From UBA10646 sp046296295 (lineage in GTDB: Bacteria > Bacteroidota > Bacteroidia > Chitinophagales > Chitinophagaceae): a stretch of DNA of 64,000 nt. The position numbers were made by a program, and so were the translations under genes. Every line of letters begins with the position of its first letter. Position 1 is the stretch's first letter. Below are positions 17,953 to 27,859 of this stretch, piece by piece. The stretch covers positions 1 to 64,000 of the forward strand of contig JBKBLG010000013.1 of assembly GCA_046296295.1 (NCBI GenBank), written 5' to 3'. Under the pieces are notes generated by a model. The model searched no databases. It saw only the letters and a program-made list of their open reading frames with translations, and was not told where the DNA came from.

Positions 17953-18393
17953 ATGAATAAAAATTACAATCAATCGAAAGAAGTAGTATCTGCCTTAATA
18001 AAAATTGGCGGTACGCTAATAGTTATCATTCTTATTTGGATGTTTGGTTACCCTGTGTACCGTGTATGGCAACAAAGTTTAGAAGGCGAGGCCGAACTAA
18101 AGCGAGCCGAACAAAATAGAAAAATTGCTGTACAGGAAGCCGAAGCCAAAAAAGAAGCAGCTAAAAGCCTTGCCGATGCAGAAGTTATTAGAGCACAAGG
18201 TGTTGCAAAAGCCAATGAAATTATTGGTAATTCTCTTAAGAATAACGAAGAGTACTTACGCTATTTATGGATTGATAATTTAGAAAAAAATCAAAACTCA
18301 GTTATTTATGTACCTACAGAAGCAGGCTTACCCATTTTAGAAGCGGGCCGCTTAGGTAAGCTTCCTAAGAGTACCTCCAAAGGCGATGAATAA
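17953..18393 (+). CDS. Membrane-anchored SPFH/prohibitin-tail-like protein
   Basis: A 146-residue protein with one transmembrane helix (about residues 17-37, LIKIGGTLIVIILIWMFGYPVY). A charged coiled coil follows (about 45-95, rich in AEAKKEAAKSLADAEVIRAQGVAKANEI), then NNEEYLRYLWIDNL. The coiled-coil segment resembles the C-terminal helices of prohibitin/HflK-type SPFH proteins, but the SPFH beta domain itself is absent. Probably an oligomeric inner-membrane scaffold. It ends two bases from the convergent SAM hydrolase gene. Confidence 0.7.
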   Translation: MNKNYNQSKEVVSALIKIGGTLIVIILIWMFGYPVYRVWQQSLEGEAELKRAEQNRKIAVQEAEAKKEAAKSLADAEVIRAQGVAKANEIIGNSLKNNEEYLRYLWIDNLEKNQNSVIYVPTEAGLPILEAGRLGKLPKSTSKGDE

Positions 18394-18394
18394 A

Positions 18395-19213
18395 CTATCT
18401 GAAGAAAACACGTATAGTTTCGTAGAATAAACGATCAGAACTACGGTTTTTAATGGTATAATCTGTAATACCACGTAACCCAAATAAACTGGCCATTTTT
18501 CCATGATTAATGGCCAGTTCTAAATATCCGGCAGCATTAAACCATGCTACGGCTTCACCCATTTGAGCATCGGCATAACTTGTACTGAGCTTGGTAATTT
18601 GATTTCTTGTGAATTCGATAATAAATTTTCTACCCTTTCTAGCTTCCTCAAATTCTTGATGGGTAATGTTCACCACAACATTTTCATAGTTATCAATAAA
18701 CATAATTTGTGCTTCCATCCAATCAGGCCCAATGGTAGCACGTAAGGGATATTTTTCTACAATTTTAGCACCCGGTGTATGTAATTGATGTAAAGCAACA
18801 CCACTTACAGCTTGCTGAATCACCCCTGTAATGTGTTGTGTAATATGCAACAAGTGCATACTAGGCAATACAGGTATTTCTATAACAGCAGCATCGTAAG
18901 GCATAGCCCCTGTAATCATTGTTAACAAGCCATGATTGGGGCATACTATCCAGTGCCTACCAAAACGTGCTATTACAAACGAAACACGTTCATCGTGAAA
19001 AACATCTACTAGCACCAGATGCACTGTATCGCTCGGGAAAAACTGAAAACTACTACGACACATGTATGCTGCCTGTATATAGTTATACGGTGCAATGTTA
19101 TGATTAATATCAATGATATTAACATAGGGGTTGCTTGTAACAAGTTGCCCCTTAAGTGCACCAATTACAAAGTCGTTGTTACCAATATCTGATGTAAGCG
19201 TTATTACCGGCAT
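18395..19213 (-). CDS. SAM hydrolase / SAM hydroxide adenosyltransferase (DUF62)
   Basis: A 272-residue protein. It begins ITLTSDIGNNDFVIGALKGQL and contains IIDINHNIAPYN, VHLVLVDVFHD and CPNHGLLTMI, all hallmarks of the family related to fluorinase/chlorinase. The C-terminal beta-barrel (FIDNYENVVVNI, EAVAWFNAAGYLELAINHGKMASLFGL) binds the adenosine part. Non-halogenating members convert S-adenosylmethionine and water to adenosine and methionine. It follows the SDR gene on the same strand with an 8-base gap. Confidence 0.88.
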   Translation of the reverse strand: MPVITLTSDIGNNDFVIGALKGQLVTSNPYVNIIDINHNIAPYNYIQAAYMCRSSFQFFPSDTVHLVLVDVFHDERVSFVIARFGRHWIVCPNHGLLTMITGAMPYDAAVIEIPVLPSMHLLHITQHITGVIQQAVSGVALHQLHTPGAKIVEKYPLRATIGPDWMEAQIMFIDNYENVVVNITHQEFEEARKGRKFIIEFTRNQITKLSTSYADAQMGEAVAWFNAAGYLELAINHGKMASLFGLRGITDYTIKNRSSDRLFYETIRVFFR

Positions 19214-19221
19214 TGGTACAG

Positions 19222-20028
19222 CTACTTAACAAGTTCTCCGTTTTTGAAAAAGAATTTATGTACCAATTTGTCGGCAAAGCTTGGCAGAAGTTTGTTGAGC
19301 CACACAGTTTGCAAGCCTTGAGCGGTAAGCACCAATGTACGCTTACGTTTTTCAATCGCATTAATAATATGTGCAGCACAAGCTTCTGCAGTCATCATCG
19401 CTTTTTCATCCATCGGACTTTCGCCTTGGCTTTCTCCCTTAGCATTCAATGCAGCATTTCTAATTTTACTTGTTGTAAAACCCGGTGCTACCCACATTAC
19501 ATTCACGCCTGTATCTAGCAACTCAGTTCTCAACGCTTCTAGCCAACCATTAACGGCATGTTTAGATGCACTGTAACCACTACGCCCTGGCAAGCCACGG
19601 TACCCAGCAATACTGGTAACCCCAACAATTGTACCTTGATTTTTTATGATTTGAGGCAAAGCGAACTTGGTACAATATACCGTACCCCAAAAATTGATAT
19701 CAAATACTTTGCGTAGGGTATCTATTGCCAAATCTTTTACCAAAGCTCGCATACTAACACCAGCATTGTTAATAAGTATATCAACAGTACCGTAGGTTTT
19801 AATTACTTGGTCGATAAAGTTTTTGCAATCGATCTCTTTACTAACGTCGGCAGTATAAATCAGTAATGGCCGCGATGAGTGCTGTGTTTGTAACTGATAT
19901 AGCTTATCGTAATTTCTACCACAGGTAGCTACTTTTGCCCCTAAGCTCAAAAACTGATCTACCAGTGCTTTACCAATACCATCGCTACCGCCGGTAATAA
20001 CAACTACTTTGTTTTGAAAGGCCGACAT
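19222..20028 (-). CDS. Short-chain dehydrogenase/reductase
   Basis: A 268-residue classical SDR. The cofactor site is VVITGGSDGIGKALV (TGxxxGIG), followed by INNAGVS, a serine in GVTSIAGYRG, and the active-site YSASKHAV. The C-terminal 40 residues contain a basic hydrophobic stretch (LTAQGLQTVWLNKLLPSFADKLVHKFF), as in DHRS7-like enzymes, and could be a membrane association site. Substrate unknown. Confidence 0.9.
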   Translation of the reverse strand: MSAFQNKVVVITGGSDGIGKALVDQFLSLGAKVATCGRNYDKLYQLQTQHSSRPLLIYTADVSKEIDCKNFIDQVIKTYGTVDILINNAGVSMRALVKDLAIDTLRKVFDINFWGTVYCTKFALPQIIKNQGTIVGVTSIAGYRGLPGRSGYSASKHAVNGWLEALRTELLDTGVNVMWVAPGFTTSKIRNAALNAKGESQGESPMDEKAMMTAEACAAHIINAIEKRKRTLVLTAQGLQTVWLNKLLPSFADKLVHKFFFKNGELVK

Positions 20029-20170
20029 ACAAAATATTTATTCAAAAATACATGGTTGGCATATCGCAGCAGTACCAATGTTAACAATCATTATAATTTA
20101 AGTTCCCTTGCGGGCAAATGTGAATCTAATACAACTAATCATTGCAATTCAATTGCTACAAAATGGCAAC

Positions 20171-20200
20171 AAAAAAGCCTCACAAATTTGTGAGGCTTTC
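20171..20200 (-). terminator. Terminator after tRNA-Lys
   Basis: A self-complementary stem (GCCTCACAAATTTGTGAGGC) extended by AA/TT pairs ends in a T run on the minus strand, directly after the tRNA 3' end. Confidence 0.85.
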
Positions 20201-20201
20201 G

Positions 20202-20274
20202 TGATCCCGCTGGGACTCGAACCCAGGGCCCATACATTAAAAGTGTATTGCTCTACCAACTGAGCTACGAGATC
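20202..20274 (-). tRNA. tRNA-Lys (anticodon UUU)
   Basis: A 73-base tRNA on the minus strand. The acceptor arms GATCTCG and CGGGATC pair, the D arm has AGCTCAGTTGGTAGAGC, the anticodon loop is CTTTTAA within a 5 bp stem, and the T arm holds GGTTCGAGTCC. A is the discriminator base and CCA is not encoded. Confidence 0.96.
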
Positions 20275-20382
20275 TTACCCTTTAAACACATTTAGCACTA
20301 GGCCTTATTTGTTTTGGGAGTGCAAAAATAAGGATGCATTTTATTTCACCAAATTTTCTTTCACTTTTTTTCTGACAACCAC

Positions 20383-21012
20383 TTACCGTAAGGTTATTAC
20401 TTGTACTTCTACTAAGTTATTGGCATGTGGTATGAAGTAGGTATTTCGTGTTACCATATGCTGCGTAAGCCTTATTAAAAAACTGGGGGTAATGGTTCGC
20501 ATTGGTGTACTTAATATTACTGTAACAGCATGTTTAAAACATAATTGCAGCAATGCATGCAATGCATCAAAATAATCTGGATGATAGTTGACATCGCTTA
20601 ACAACAACACATCTTTCCCTAGCACATCGCTATGCCCAATACTACGCCAATCTGCAATTGAAGCAGTAGCATTCTGTAGCTTTAAAAGGGCAATATTTTG
20701 CTGTAAGCAAGCAACCGCCTCTGTGTTGATATCACTTACGTAAATGTGTGCAGCCATGTTGGCTATAAAAAAAGAAGGCAAGCCTATACCAGCAGCAATT
20801 TCCATCACTTGCTTATTACGCACAAGGGCATCATTTACCGAAAGGTAATTACACATACCCATGGCGGCAGGCCACACCTGGCTCCAATAAGGCACTTCAC
20901 CCCCTTGTACTTGAAATGCGATACGCATTGCAGTTGCATCGGGTATGTGCAACGATAATGTTGTGTTTGCTACTTGTAGTTGAACAATCGGATGCTGATG
21001 CTGTTGGGCCAT
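20383..21012 (-). CDS. Class I methyltransferase, METTL/lysine-methyltransferase-like
   Basis: A 209-residue Rossmann methyltransferase. Residues about 38-50 (GGEVPYWSQVWPAA) and VMEIAAGIGLPSFFIA (motif I), YVSDINTEAV (motif II) and LLSDVNYHPDYFDAL follow the pattern of the METTL21/METTL23-like or nicotinamide-methyltransferase-like group, which methylates protein side chains or small amines. The last codons and stop are written by a near-copy of the dispersed repeat (20382-20393), giving T-L-R-stop. Confidence 0.75.
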   Translation of the reverse strand: MAQQHQHPIVQLQVANTTLSLHIPDATAMRIAFQVQGGEVPYWSQVWPAAMGMCNYLSVNDALVRNKQVMEIAAGIGLPSFFIANMAAHIYVSDINTEAVACLQQNIALLKLQNATASIADWRSIGHSDVLGKDVLLLSDVNYHPDYFDALHALLQLCFKHAVTVILSTPMRTITPSFLIRLTQHMVTRNTYFIPHANNLVEVQVITLR

Positions 21013-21111
21013 ATAAAAGCAATGCTACAAAAAAGCGGCTGTTTTATTCGCATAAAACAACCGCTAACCTACACAAGCAACCAATCGTATCAAAACTCAA
21101 AACGAAACTGT

Positions 21112-22719
21112 TTAGTCTACTTTAGGAGCTGCCGCTAAAATTTCGGCACTTACACCTGAGGCATATTTCTCGAAGTTTTTACGGAATTGTTTTGCCAACT
21201 CACGAGCTTGTGTATCGTAAGCATTAGCATCGCTCCAAGTATTTCTTGGATTCAACAATTCGGCCGGAACACCGCTGCAAGTAGTTGGCATCATCATACC
21301 AAAAACAGGATGTGGCTCGTAGCGTACATGCTCTAATTCGCCATTTAAAGCGGCCGTAATCATTGCTCTGGTATAGTTTAGTTTTATGCGGCTACCAACA
21401 CCATAAGCACCACCGCTCCAGCCTGTATTAATCATCCACACATTTACGTTATGTGCCCTCATTTTTTGTCCTAACATTTCGGCATACTTACCTGGGTGCA
21501 ATGGTAAAAATGGTGCGCCAAAACAAGCACTGAAGGTGCTCTTAGGCTCGGTTACGCCAGCTTCAGTACCGGCTACTTTAGCGGTATAACCGCTGATGAA
21601 CTGGTACATGGCTTGCCCGGGAGTTAGCTTGCTTATAGGCGGTAAAATGCCGTAAGCATCGCAAGTGAGGAAGAATATGTTTTGTGGCAAACCGCCAATG
21701 CTTGGCTCTTTGGCATTGCTAATGAAATGAAGCGGATAGCTTACACGTGTATTTTCGGTAATACCTTTGGCTGCAAAATCTATCGTATTTGTACCTTCAA
21801 AAAACTCAATGTTTTCAACGAGTGCACCAGGCTTAATAGCTCTGAAAATTTCAGGTTCTTTCTCTTCTGTTAAGTCGATTGTTTTAGCATAGCAACCACC
21901 TTCGAAATTGAAGATACCATCATTCGTCCAGCCATGTTCATCATCGCCAATAAGGTAGCGGTTGGGGTCGGCGCTGAGGGTTGTTTTGCCTGTACCACTT
22001 AACCCGAAGAAGATAGCGGTATCACCATCTTTACCCATATTAGCACTGCAATGCATGCTTAGCACATTGTGTTCTTGTGGCAACAGATAATTCAAAATAG
22101 TGAATATGCCTTTTTTGGTTTCGCCAGTATAACCGGTACCACCAATGAGTATGGTTTTGTGTGTGAATGATACGATGGCGAAGTTGTGCTGACGGGTACC
22201 ATCAACTTTTGGATCGGCTTTGAACCCCGGCGCCTGAATAACATGCCATGATGGCTCAAAGTTTTCTAACTCGGCTTCTGTTGGACGAAGGAACATGTTG
22301 TAAGCAAACATGTTACCCCATGGTGTTTCATTGACAACTCTAATGTTTAAACGAAAACGCTCATCGGCACAAGCATAAGCATCACGCACCCAAATTTCTT
22401 CTTTACTGCCTAAGTAATCGAGTACCTTTTTACGTAAGTTCAAAAACACTTCTTCCATTACAGGAATATTGAAGTTATTCCAATGCACTGTGTTTTCGGT
22501 AATCGCATCTTTAACAATGAATTTATCTTGCGGACTACGTCCGGTGAATTCGCCTGTGTTAATACACAAGGCACCTGTATCGTTATAAACGCCCAAACCG
22601 CGGTTAACTGCCTGTTCTGCCAATGCATCGGGCATTAGTTGATAATGCACATTAGTGGCTTCATTTAAACCAAGCTGTAGTAATTTTTTCAAGTCGATGG
22701 ATACAGTAGGGATAGACAT
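21112..22719 (-). CDS. pckA: Phosphoenolpyruvate carboxykinase (ATP)
   Basis: A 535-residue ATP-dependent PEPCK catalysing oxaloacetate plus ATP to PEP, ADP and CO2 for gluconeogenesis. Visible are NTGEFTGRSPQDKF, the kinase-1a loop FFGLSGTGKTTLSAD (Walker A), IGDDEHGW (Walker B/kinase-2), and NTRVSYPLHF. The start is set at ATG 22719 (MSIPTVSIDLKKL); the upstream codons to 22743 add only eight unlikely residues. Length and motifs match the bacterial ATP class. Confidence 0.97.
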   Translation of the reverse strand: MSIPTVSIDLKKLLQLGLNEATNVHYQLMPDALAEQAVNRGLGVYNDTGALCINTGEFTGRSPQDKFIVKDAITENTVHWNNFNIPVMEEVFLNLRKKVLDYLGSKEEIWVRDAYACADERFRLNIRVVNETPWGNMFAYNMFLRPTEAELENFEPSWHVIQAPGFKADPKVDGTRQHNFAIVSFTHKTILIGGTGYTGETKKGIFTILNYLLPQEHNVLSMHCSANMGKDGDTAIFFGLSGTGKTTLSADPNRYLIGDDEHGWTNDGIFNFEGGCYAKTIDLTEEKEPEIFRAIKPGALVENIEFFEGTNTIDFAAKGITENTRVSYPLHFISNAKEPSIGGLPQNIFFLTCDAYGILPPISKLTPGQAMYQFISGYTAKVAGTEAGVTEPKSTFSACFGAPFLPLHPGKYAEMLGQKMRAHNVNVWMINTGWSGGAYGVGSRIKLNYTRAMITAALNGELEHVRYEPHPVFGMMMPTTCSGVPAELLNPRNTWSDANAYDTQARELAKQFRKNFEKYASGVSAEILAAAPKVD

Positions 22720-22929
22720 AAACAATCGTTTAGTGAGATGCAAAAATATTGCTCAAAAACTTACAATCGTTAGTTTGCTTTTGTGCCGGCATTTTATACT
22801 TCGTAACGAAGCAGTGTGTTTATTGAAGAAAATCTAAAAGAAAAAACAAGCTTTGTGAGATACTATTGAAAATGGAATTGATTGTTATTGAATTACAAAT
22901 TTTCAAAAAAGTAAAAAAACTAATGTGTA

Positions 22930-25900
22930 CTACTTACGCTTTCTATTCTTTTGGATGGGCAATACCGTTGTGGTTACAGGCTGGGTGGTATCGGCTGGTA
23001 GGGTACCTTGCGGTAAATTATTTTGCGACGCTGGTTGCACATTGCTTTCATCTTTACCGAAAGGTTTTCTATCAAAATCTCTCGTATAGCTTAAGCTGAT
23101 GCCTTGACGGTTACGGCGACCAATAGCGCCAGAGTTAACATCGAGGGTGCTTTTATTGAAAACAACAGCCCTTAGGCGGCGATCTTTACTAAGCACCACT
23201 TGCACCGAAATATCGGGCAGCCACTGAAAGTTACCCGTAGCCAACTGTGCACTATTATTGAAACCAAAATCAAAATCGCCACCTACTGCAACAATAATTT
23301 TACCGTCGAGAATACTTTTATTGATTTTGAAATTCACTTGTTGTCGATCGAGTCGGTTGTTGGCAGCAGCTGCTGCACCACCATACAACGTACTGCTACT
23401 GTAAGTATTGGCACTCAAATCGAACTGTAGACTTCTATCGCCGGTAAGTTTATAGAGTGCATTACTTACAATTTTATTGACCTCGTTCGTAAGCTTCTGC
23501 GAAATGGTATTAACACCTAAGCTGCCGAAACGAATATTGGTGCCACCTCCACCCGACATTACATCGCCATAAGAACTAAAACTGTTAAATACAATAAGCC
23601 AGGTTACTTGCTTGAGCATTTCATTTTCATCGCTTTTTAAACGTGCTAAAAACCGTTGAAAAGTATCGTCGTATTCAAAGCCTGTTACCTTCGGAAATTC
23701 GAGACTAAAGTCAATTTTCGGCTTACTGAGCTTATCAGAGATATGTGCAACCACATATACATCGCCACGATACGATGCAATGGAACTGTTGAGTTTAAAC
23801 TGATTATTGGTACCAAGCAAGTCAGTCATACTTACCTTTTCGGCGGTATATACCGCATCTACTTTCAAAGTTGCATCGTATGGATTACCCTTCCACTCAA
23901 TGTAGTTGCCTGCATTGGCTTTTAAGTCGAATGGCTTACGAATAAATGATTGAAAGTTAAAAGCATAACGGCCTCCCTCAATATTGTATCGACCATTCAT
24001 GGTCATACTACCTTTTGCAGGTATTTTAATCTGCAATCGCCCCTCTCCTACGGCATCGATCACATCGCCGGTTAAGTCGTCTAAAATTACACTTACTTGT
24101 GCTTTATTATTTGCTCTTAGATCTAAATCAACACTGAGTTGATTACGCAGATTATTATCAGATTTTATTTCAGTTCCATACTGTTTAAATACAATATAAT
24201 CAACCTCTGAACCTTGATCGGTAGTATTCGTTCTTATAGCAACTGCTGAGGTATCGGTAACTTCTGCTTCTAAGCCCAAACGCATATCGCTTTCAGGCCC
24301 CTTAAAGGTTAAGCGAGCCCTACCAATAGCCCTACCATAAAACATATTATTGTCTTTAGGCTTTGTATCGAGCAAAAGCATGTTATTGGTAGCAACATCA
24401 AAATCATATTTAAAGTTGGCTAATCCCCGCTGATATAATTTTCCGGTAACGGTACCGCTGTTGTTAAGTGCATCTTTTAGTACAATAGTATTAAAGTTGA
24501 TGGCACCATCTTCAAAATTAATATTAGCACTATCAATAGTGTAATGCACCTGCGTATATTTTACCGTAAGGCCTCCTTTACGTAAAGCTACATCTCCTAA
24601 CAAATCAATGGCATCTGGTTTACCTTTTATATACAACGTTCCATATGCTAAGCCCGTTATGTCTGAGAAAAGTATTCCCAAAAAATTATTGAGAATGGCA
24701 ACACTTGCACCATTTAACTCTAACTTATTATTGAGCGGACTCGACACACTGTCTTTCAAATCGTATGCTCCATCAATATTCAACCGATAGCGTTCGTTAT
24801 TACTCCTTAGCTTATAATCGACCAAGCCTTTTTTTGCATCATAATTCGCTTTAATATCTACAATACCAACGCTATCATTATCTAACCTAAATTCTTCGGC
24901 ATGAAGTGTGGCCTCGGCGCTGAATTTACCCAGAAAATCAGACATTTTAACCTCGCCATTCGCAACTCCTTCAATGGTTGGACTTGTTATAAAAATCGGC
25001 GTAAAGTCGCCAATATTCACATCTTTCAACTTTACAATAAGGTTGTTGGTTGTAGCACCTTCATCTTCATCGCTTTCAATCGAAATTTCTTGAAAACCTT
25101 GTGAAAATTTCACATTGGTAGCACTTGCTAAGTTTTTACGAATTACAATTTCACCCTGCTTCTCAAGGTTCCAAACTTTATCGTTTAATATAAAACTCGA
25201 TGGTCTGAAATTAATCCTAACGCCATCGCCAAAAGTGTAAATATCGGCATTCAGTTCTGCATCATTCAATACAGTGTTGGCACTTGTTTTCAAATGCAAT
25301 TCTGAATGATCGTTTTTACTTTTTATGACAAGTTCTGTTCCTGGCAAGTAAGTACTATCACTTACGTAAATACGACCGATATCACCACGCACATTCAGTT
25401 CATCGAACTTGCCTGTACCAACTATTTTTGCATCTTGAATTTCATAATGCTCAAAGCGAGCAATTGGAATATCTGCATTTAAGTAAAAACTACCTGAATC
25501 GGCAGTATTAACACTACCTACAATAGATGCATGCTCTAAGCCGTGTAATCGGCTATCAATGGCATTTGCATATCCATCGAAGCTTCTAGTAAGTAGCGTA
25601 ACTGTAAAGTTTTGATTTTTAGGCAATACTGTTGGTGCAGCAATATAACTCGGATAGTACCTGTTCAAAAAAGCCTTAAAGCTATTAGGCAAATCAAGTA
25701 TGTTGTACTGCCCATCGATAGCCAAATCAAACTCATTACTACTTAATCGCAATTGTTTTTTTTGAATGCTATCTAACGCAACTGAAAGCGATAATGAATC
25801 GAAATTCAATTGAACACTGTCATGAAATAATGTAGCATTTAAAATTTTTGCTGTACCTAAGAAATCATCAATATTCTTGCCCTCGAAATTCAAATCGAAT

Positions 25901-27738
25901 AAGCCTGTAAGTTCAACTGCCTCGTTCGTGAAATTCAATTTTTTGAAATTACTATTTACAAGGTCGCCAAGCAAGTTAATCTTGGGCCTATCACTTGAAA
26001 AGTCAATTGAAAAATCACTTGTGAAATTGAAATTAGGATCATCTGCTTTAAATGTTCCAACAAAATTTTGCTTACTAGCCTCGCCATTAAATACTAACTC
26101 CTGATAATTGTATCCGTTAAACTCGAAACTAGAAAACGTTCCTTTTAATTTAGTTTTTAATGTATTAAGATCAAAACTCCTACCACTAATGTCGCCCGAG
26201 AAATTAACACGACCAATAGTTGCAACATTTACGAACTTACCAAGATTAAAAGAAGATGTTGTTATTTTCCCTCGGTAAGTAGGCAAGCCTTTTGATGGCA
26301 GATTCATAGCAATATCGGCATACACACCTCCCAAGTTACTAGAGAAGGTTCCCCTTGCGGTAAAATTATTGAGCGTTCCTTTAAAATCTCCAACATAACG
26401 AATGTTACCTAATGCCGATAAGTTAGGTGTGGTAACTTTTTTAAGCATTGGTATCATTATAGCGGCCTCTGAGTAATTAGTACTAACAATTCCGTTGCTA
26501 AGGCTAATTACAGTGTTGTCAATATCGGGCAAGCCCTTCATGGATAAATCGCCACTAACATAACTGCCTGTACTATTTTGTAGTACAATATCTTTTACTG
26601 TAAAGTCGGTAATAGTGCCTTTTAAATTGCCAGTAATAGCATACTTTTTATTCCATGGTTTTAATTCAGGAGCAAAGTAGGCTACATCGTTACTACTTAC
26701 AGTGCTACCTCTAAAACGAGCGTCGATTACTACACTATCAATGAACTCGGCAAAATCTTCGTTGAAGTCGTTAAAACGCATTGCATAGTAGTTGGTAAGC
26801 CTTGTTTCACTGCTCTGCAAATCGAGATTGGCAAATTCCATCACTTGCGGTGTTAACCTGAAATTTGCCGCCAACTTTTTAAGTTGAAAGCCGCTACGTT
26901 CTTTAGCTGTAATATTAATCTTCGCTCTAATAGTATCTTTAATGAAAGTAACATTATCGAAAGTTCCATTAAGCTTTTGTAGTAATATGTGTGCTCCATC
27001 AAAATAAGGGTAAGGTGCCCTTCCATTCAACCAATCATTCACGAAACTGCCATTATTAACCGTAACATGTTTTACCGTAAGGCGAATATCACCTGCATTA
27101 AAATACATGCCTGTATCCATCAAAGGCTTTTTAGGCCGCAAGCTATCGGGACGTAGCCCATCGTAATTAGTAATGGAAAAATAAGGCTTATCGAGTATAA
27201 TATTTTCGATATCAAACACCGATTTTACAAGATCAATTTTATTGGCATTCAGCAGTAAGCTACCCACTTTCACTAATTGATCTTCGCCACGCCAGCCATC
27301 ACGTTTGTAATAACGAATATTTTTGAAGTCAATCTTTTTAAGGTCAAATGCCATTGGCTTGCTTGGTGTAGTATCTTTCGAACCACTGCTGAAATAATCG
27401 CCAATAAATGCATCACGCCAAATAGCCGATGAGTCTCTCTGTTGTTTAATAACAGCATCTTCAAGCCCTACATACGTAAGTTCAATTTTATTTTTAATGA
27501 AAAACCAGTCTACCAGACGCACCTTCAACTTACCAGCATACAATATAGTGTCATGCTGGCGGTCTTTGATAAGCAGGCCTTCTAAGTTCACCTTATCAAA
27601 AAAGCCAATACTTACCTTCTGTAATGCTACTTCTGTTTTAAGCGCTTTACTCAAAAAGCCAATAGCTCTTTGTGCCAGCATGTTTTGCATCCAGCTGGTT
27701 TGTAACAACAGCCATAACAACAGCACAATTGCCAGCAA
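22930..27738 (-). CDS. tamB: TamB-like translocation and assembly module protein
   Basis: A 1602-residue protein. One N-terminal membrane helix (LAIVLLLWLLLQTSWMQ) is followed by a very long beta-helical region with AsmA/DUF490-like repeats, and then the TamB C-terminal domain (MTMNGRYNIEGGRYAFNF, WKGNPYDATLKVDAVY). TamB-type proteins form a hydrophobic groove across the periplasm for lipid transport or barrel assembly. TTG at 27738 is the first usable start, but the frame stays open upstream to a CTG at 27780. That extension would add KRISVILGRTVIFL, the usual TamB N-terminus, so the true start may be the CTG. Dispersed-repeat copies lie at 24560 and 27071. Confidence 0.88.
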   Translation of the reverse strand: MLAIVLLLWLLLQTSWMQNMLAQRAIGFLSKALKTEVALQKVSIGFFDKVNLEGLLIKDRQHDTILYAGKLKVRLVDWFFIKNKIELTYVGLEDAVIKQQRDSSAIWRDAFIGDYFSSGSKDTTPSKPMAFDLKKIDFKNIRYYKRDGWRGEDQLVKVGSLLLNANKIDLVKSVFDIENIILDKPYFSITNYDGLRPDSLRPKKPLMDTGMYFNAGDIRLTVKHVTVNNGSFVNDWLNGRAPYPYFDGAHILLQKLNGTFDNVTFIKDTIRAKINITAKERSGFQLKKLAANFRLTPQVMEFANLDLQSSETRLTNYYAMRFNDFNEDFAEFIDSVVIDARFRGSTVSSNDVAYFAPELKPWNKKYAITGNLKGTITDFTVKDIVLQNSTGSYVSGDLSMKGLPDIDNTVISLSNGIVSTNYSEAAIMIPMLKKVTTPNLSALGNIRYVGDFKGTLNNFTARGTFSSNLGGVYADIAMNLPSKGLPTYRGKITTSSFNLGKFVNVATIGRVNFSGDISGRSFDLNTLKTKLKGTFSSFEFNGYNYQELVFNGEASKQNFVGTFKADDPNFNFTSDFSIDFSSDRPKINLLGDLVNSNFKKLNFTNEAVELTGLFDLNFEGKNIDDFLGTAKILNATLFHDSVQLNFDSLSLSVALDSIQKKQLRLSSNEFDLAIDGQYNILDLPNSFKAFLNRYYPSYIAAPTVLPKNQNFTVTLLTRSFDGYANAIDSRLHGLEHASIVGSVNTADSGSFYLNADIPIARFEHYEIQDAKIVGTGKFDELNVRGDIGRIYVSDSTYLPGTELVIKSKNDHSELHLKTSANTVLNDAELNADIYTFGDGVRINFRPSSFILNDKVWNLEKQGEIVIRKNLASATNVKFSQGFQEISIESDEDEGATTNNLIVKLKDVNIGDFTPIFITSPTIEGVANGEVKMSDFLGKFSAEATLHAEEFRLDNDSVGIVDIKANYDAKKGLVDYKLRSNNERYRLNIDGAYDLKDSVSSPLNNKLELNGASVAILNNFLGILFSDITGLAYGTLYIKGKPDAIDLLGDVALRKGGLTVKYTQVHYTIDSANINFEDGAINFNTIVLKDALNNSGTVTGKLYQRGLANFKYDFDVATNNMLLLDTKPKDNNMFYGRAIGRARLTFKGPESDMRLGLEAEVTDTSAVAIRTNTTDQGSEVDYIVFKQYGTEIKSDNNLRNQLSVDLDLRANNKAQVSVILDDLTGDVIDAVGEGRLQIKIPAKGSMTMNGRYNIEGGRYAFNFQSFIRKPFDLKANAGNYIEWKGNPYDATLKVDAVYTAEKVSMTDLLGTNNQFKLNSSIASYRGDVYVVAHISDKLSKPKIDFSLEFPKVTGFEYDDTFQRFLARLKSDENEMLKQVTWLIVFNSFSSYGDVMSGGGGTNIRFGSLGVNTISQKLTNEVNKIVSNALYKLTGDRSLQFDLSANTYSSSTLYGGAAAAANNRLDRQQVNFKINKSILDGKIIVAVGGDFDFGFNNSAQLATGNFQWLPDISVQVVLSKDRRLRAVVFNKSTLDVNSGAIGRRNRQGISLSYTRDFDRKPFGKDESNVQPASQNNLPQGTLPADTTQPVTTTVLPIQKNRKRK

Positions 27739-27859
27739 AAAAATGACAGTTCTACCTAGTATAACAGATATTCGCTTCAGAACAACGTTATTTTAAGGGC
27801 GAAAAATACATATAAACCCTTGTAATATCGATGTTCATTCACTTCAATAACGTTTGTTT

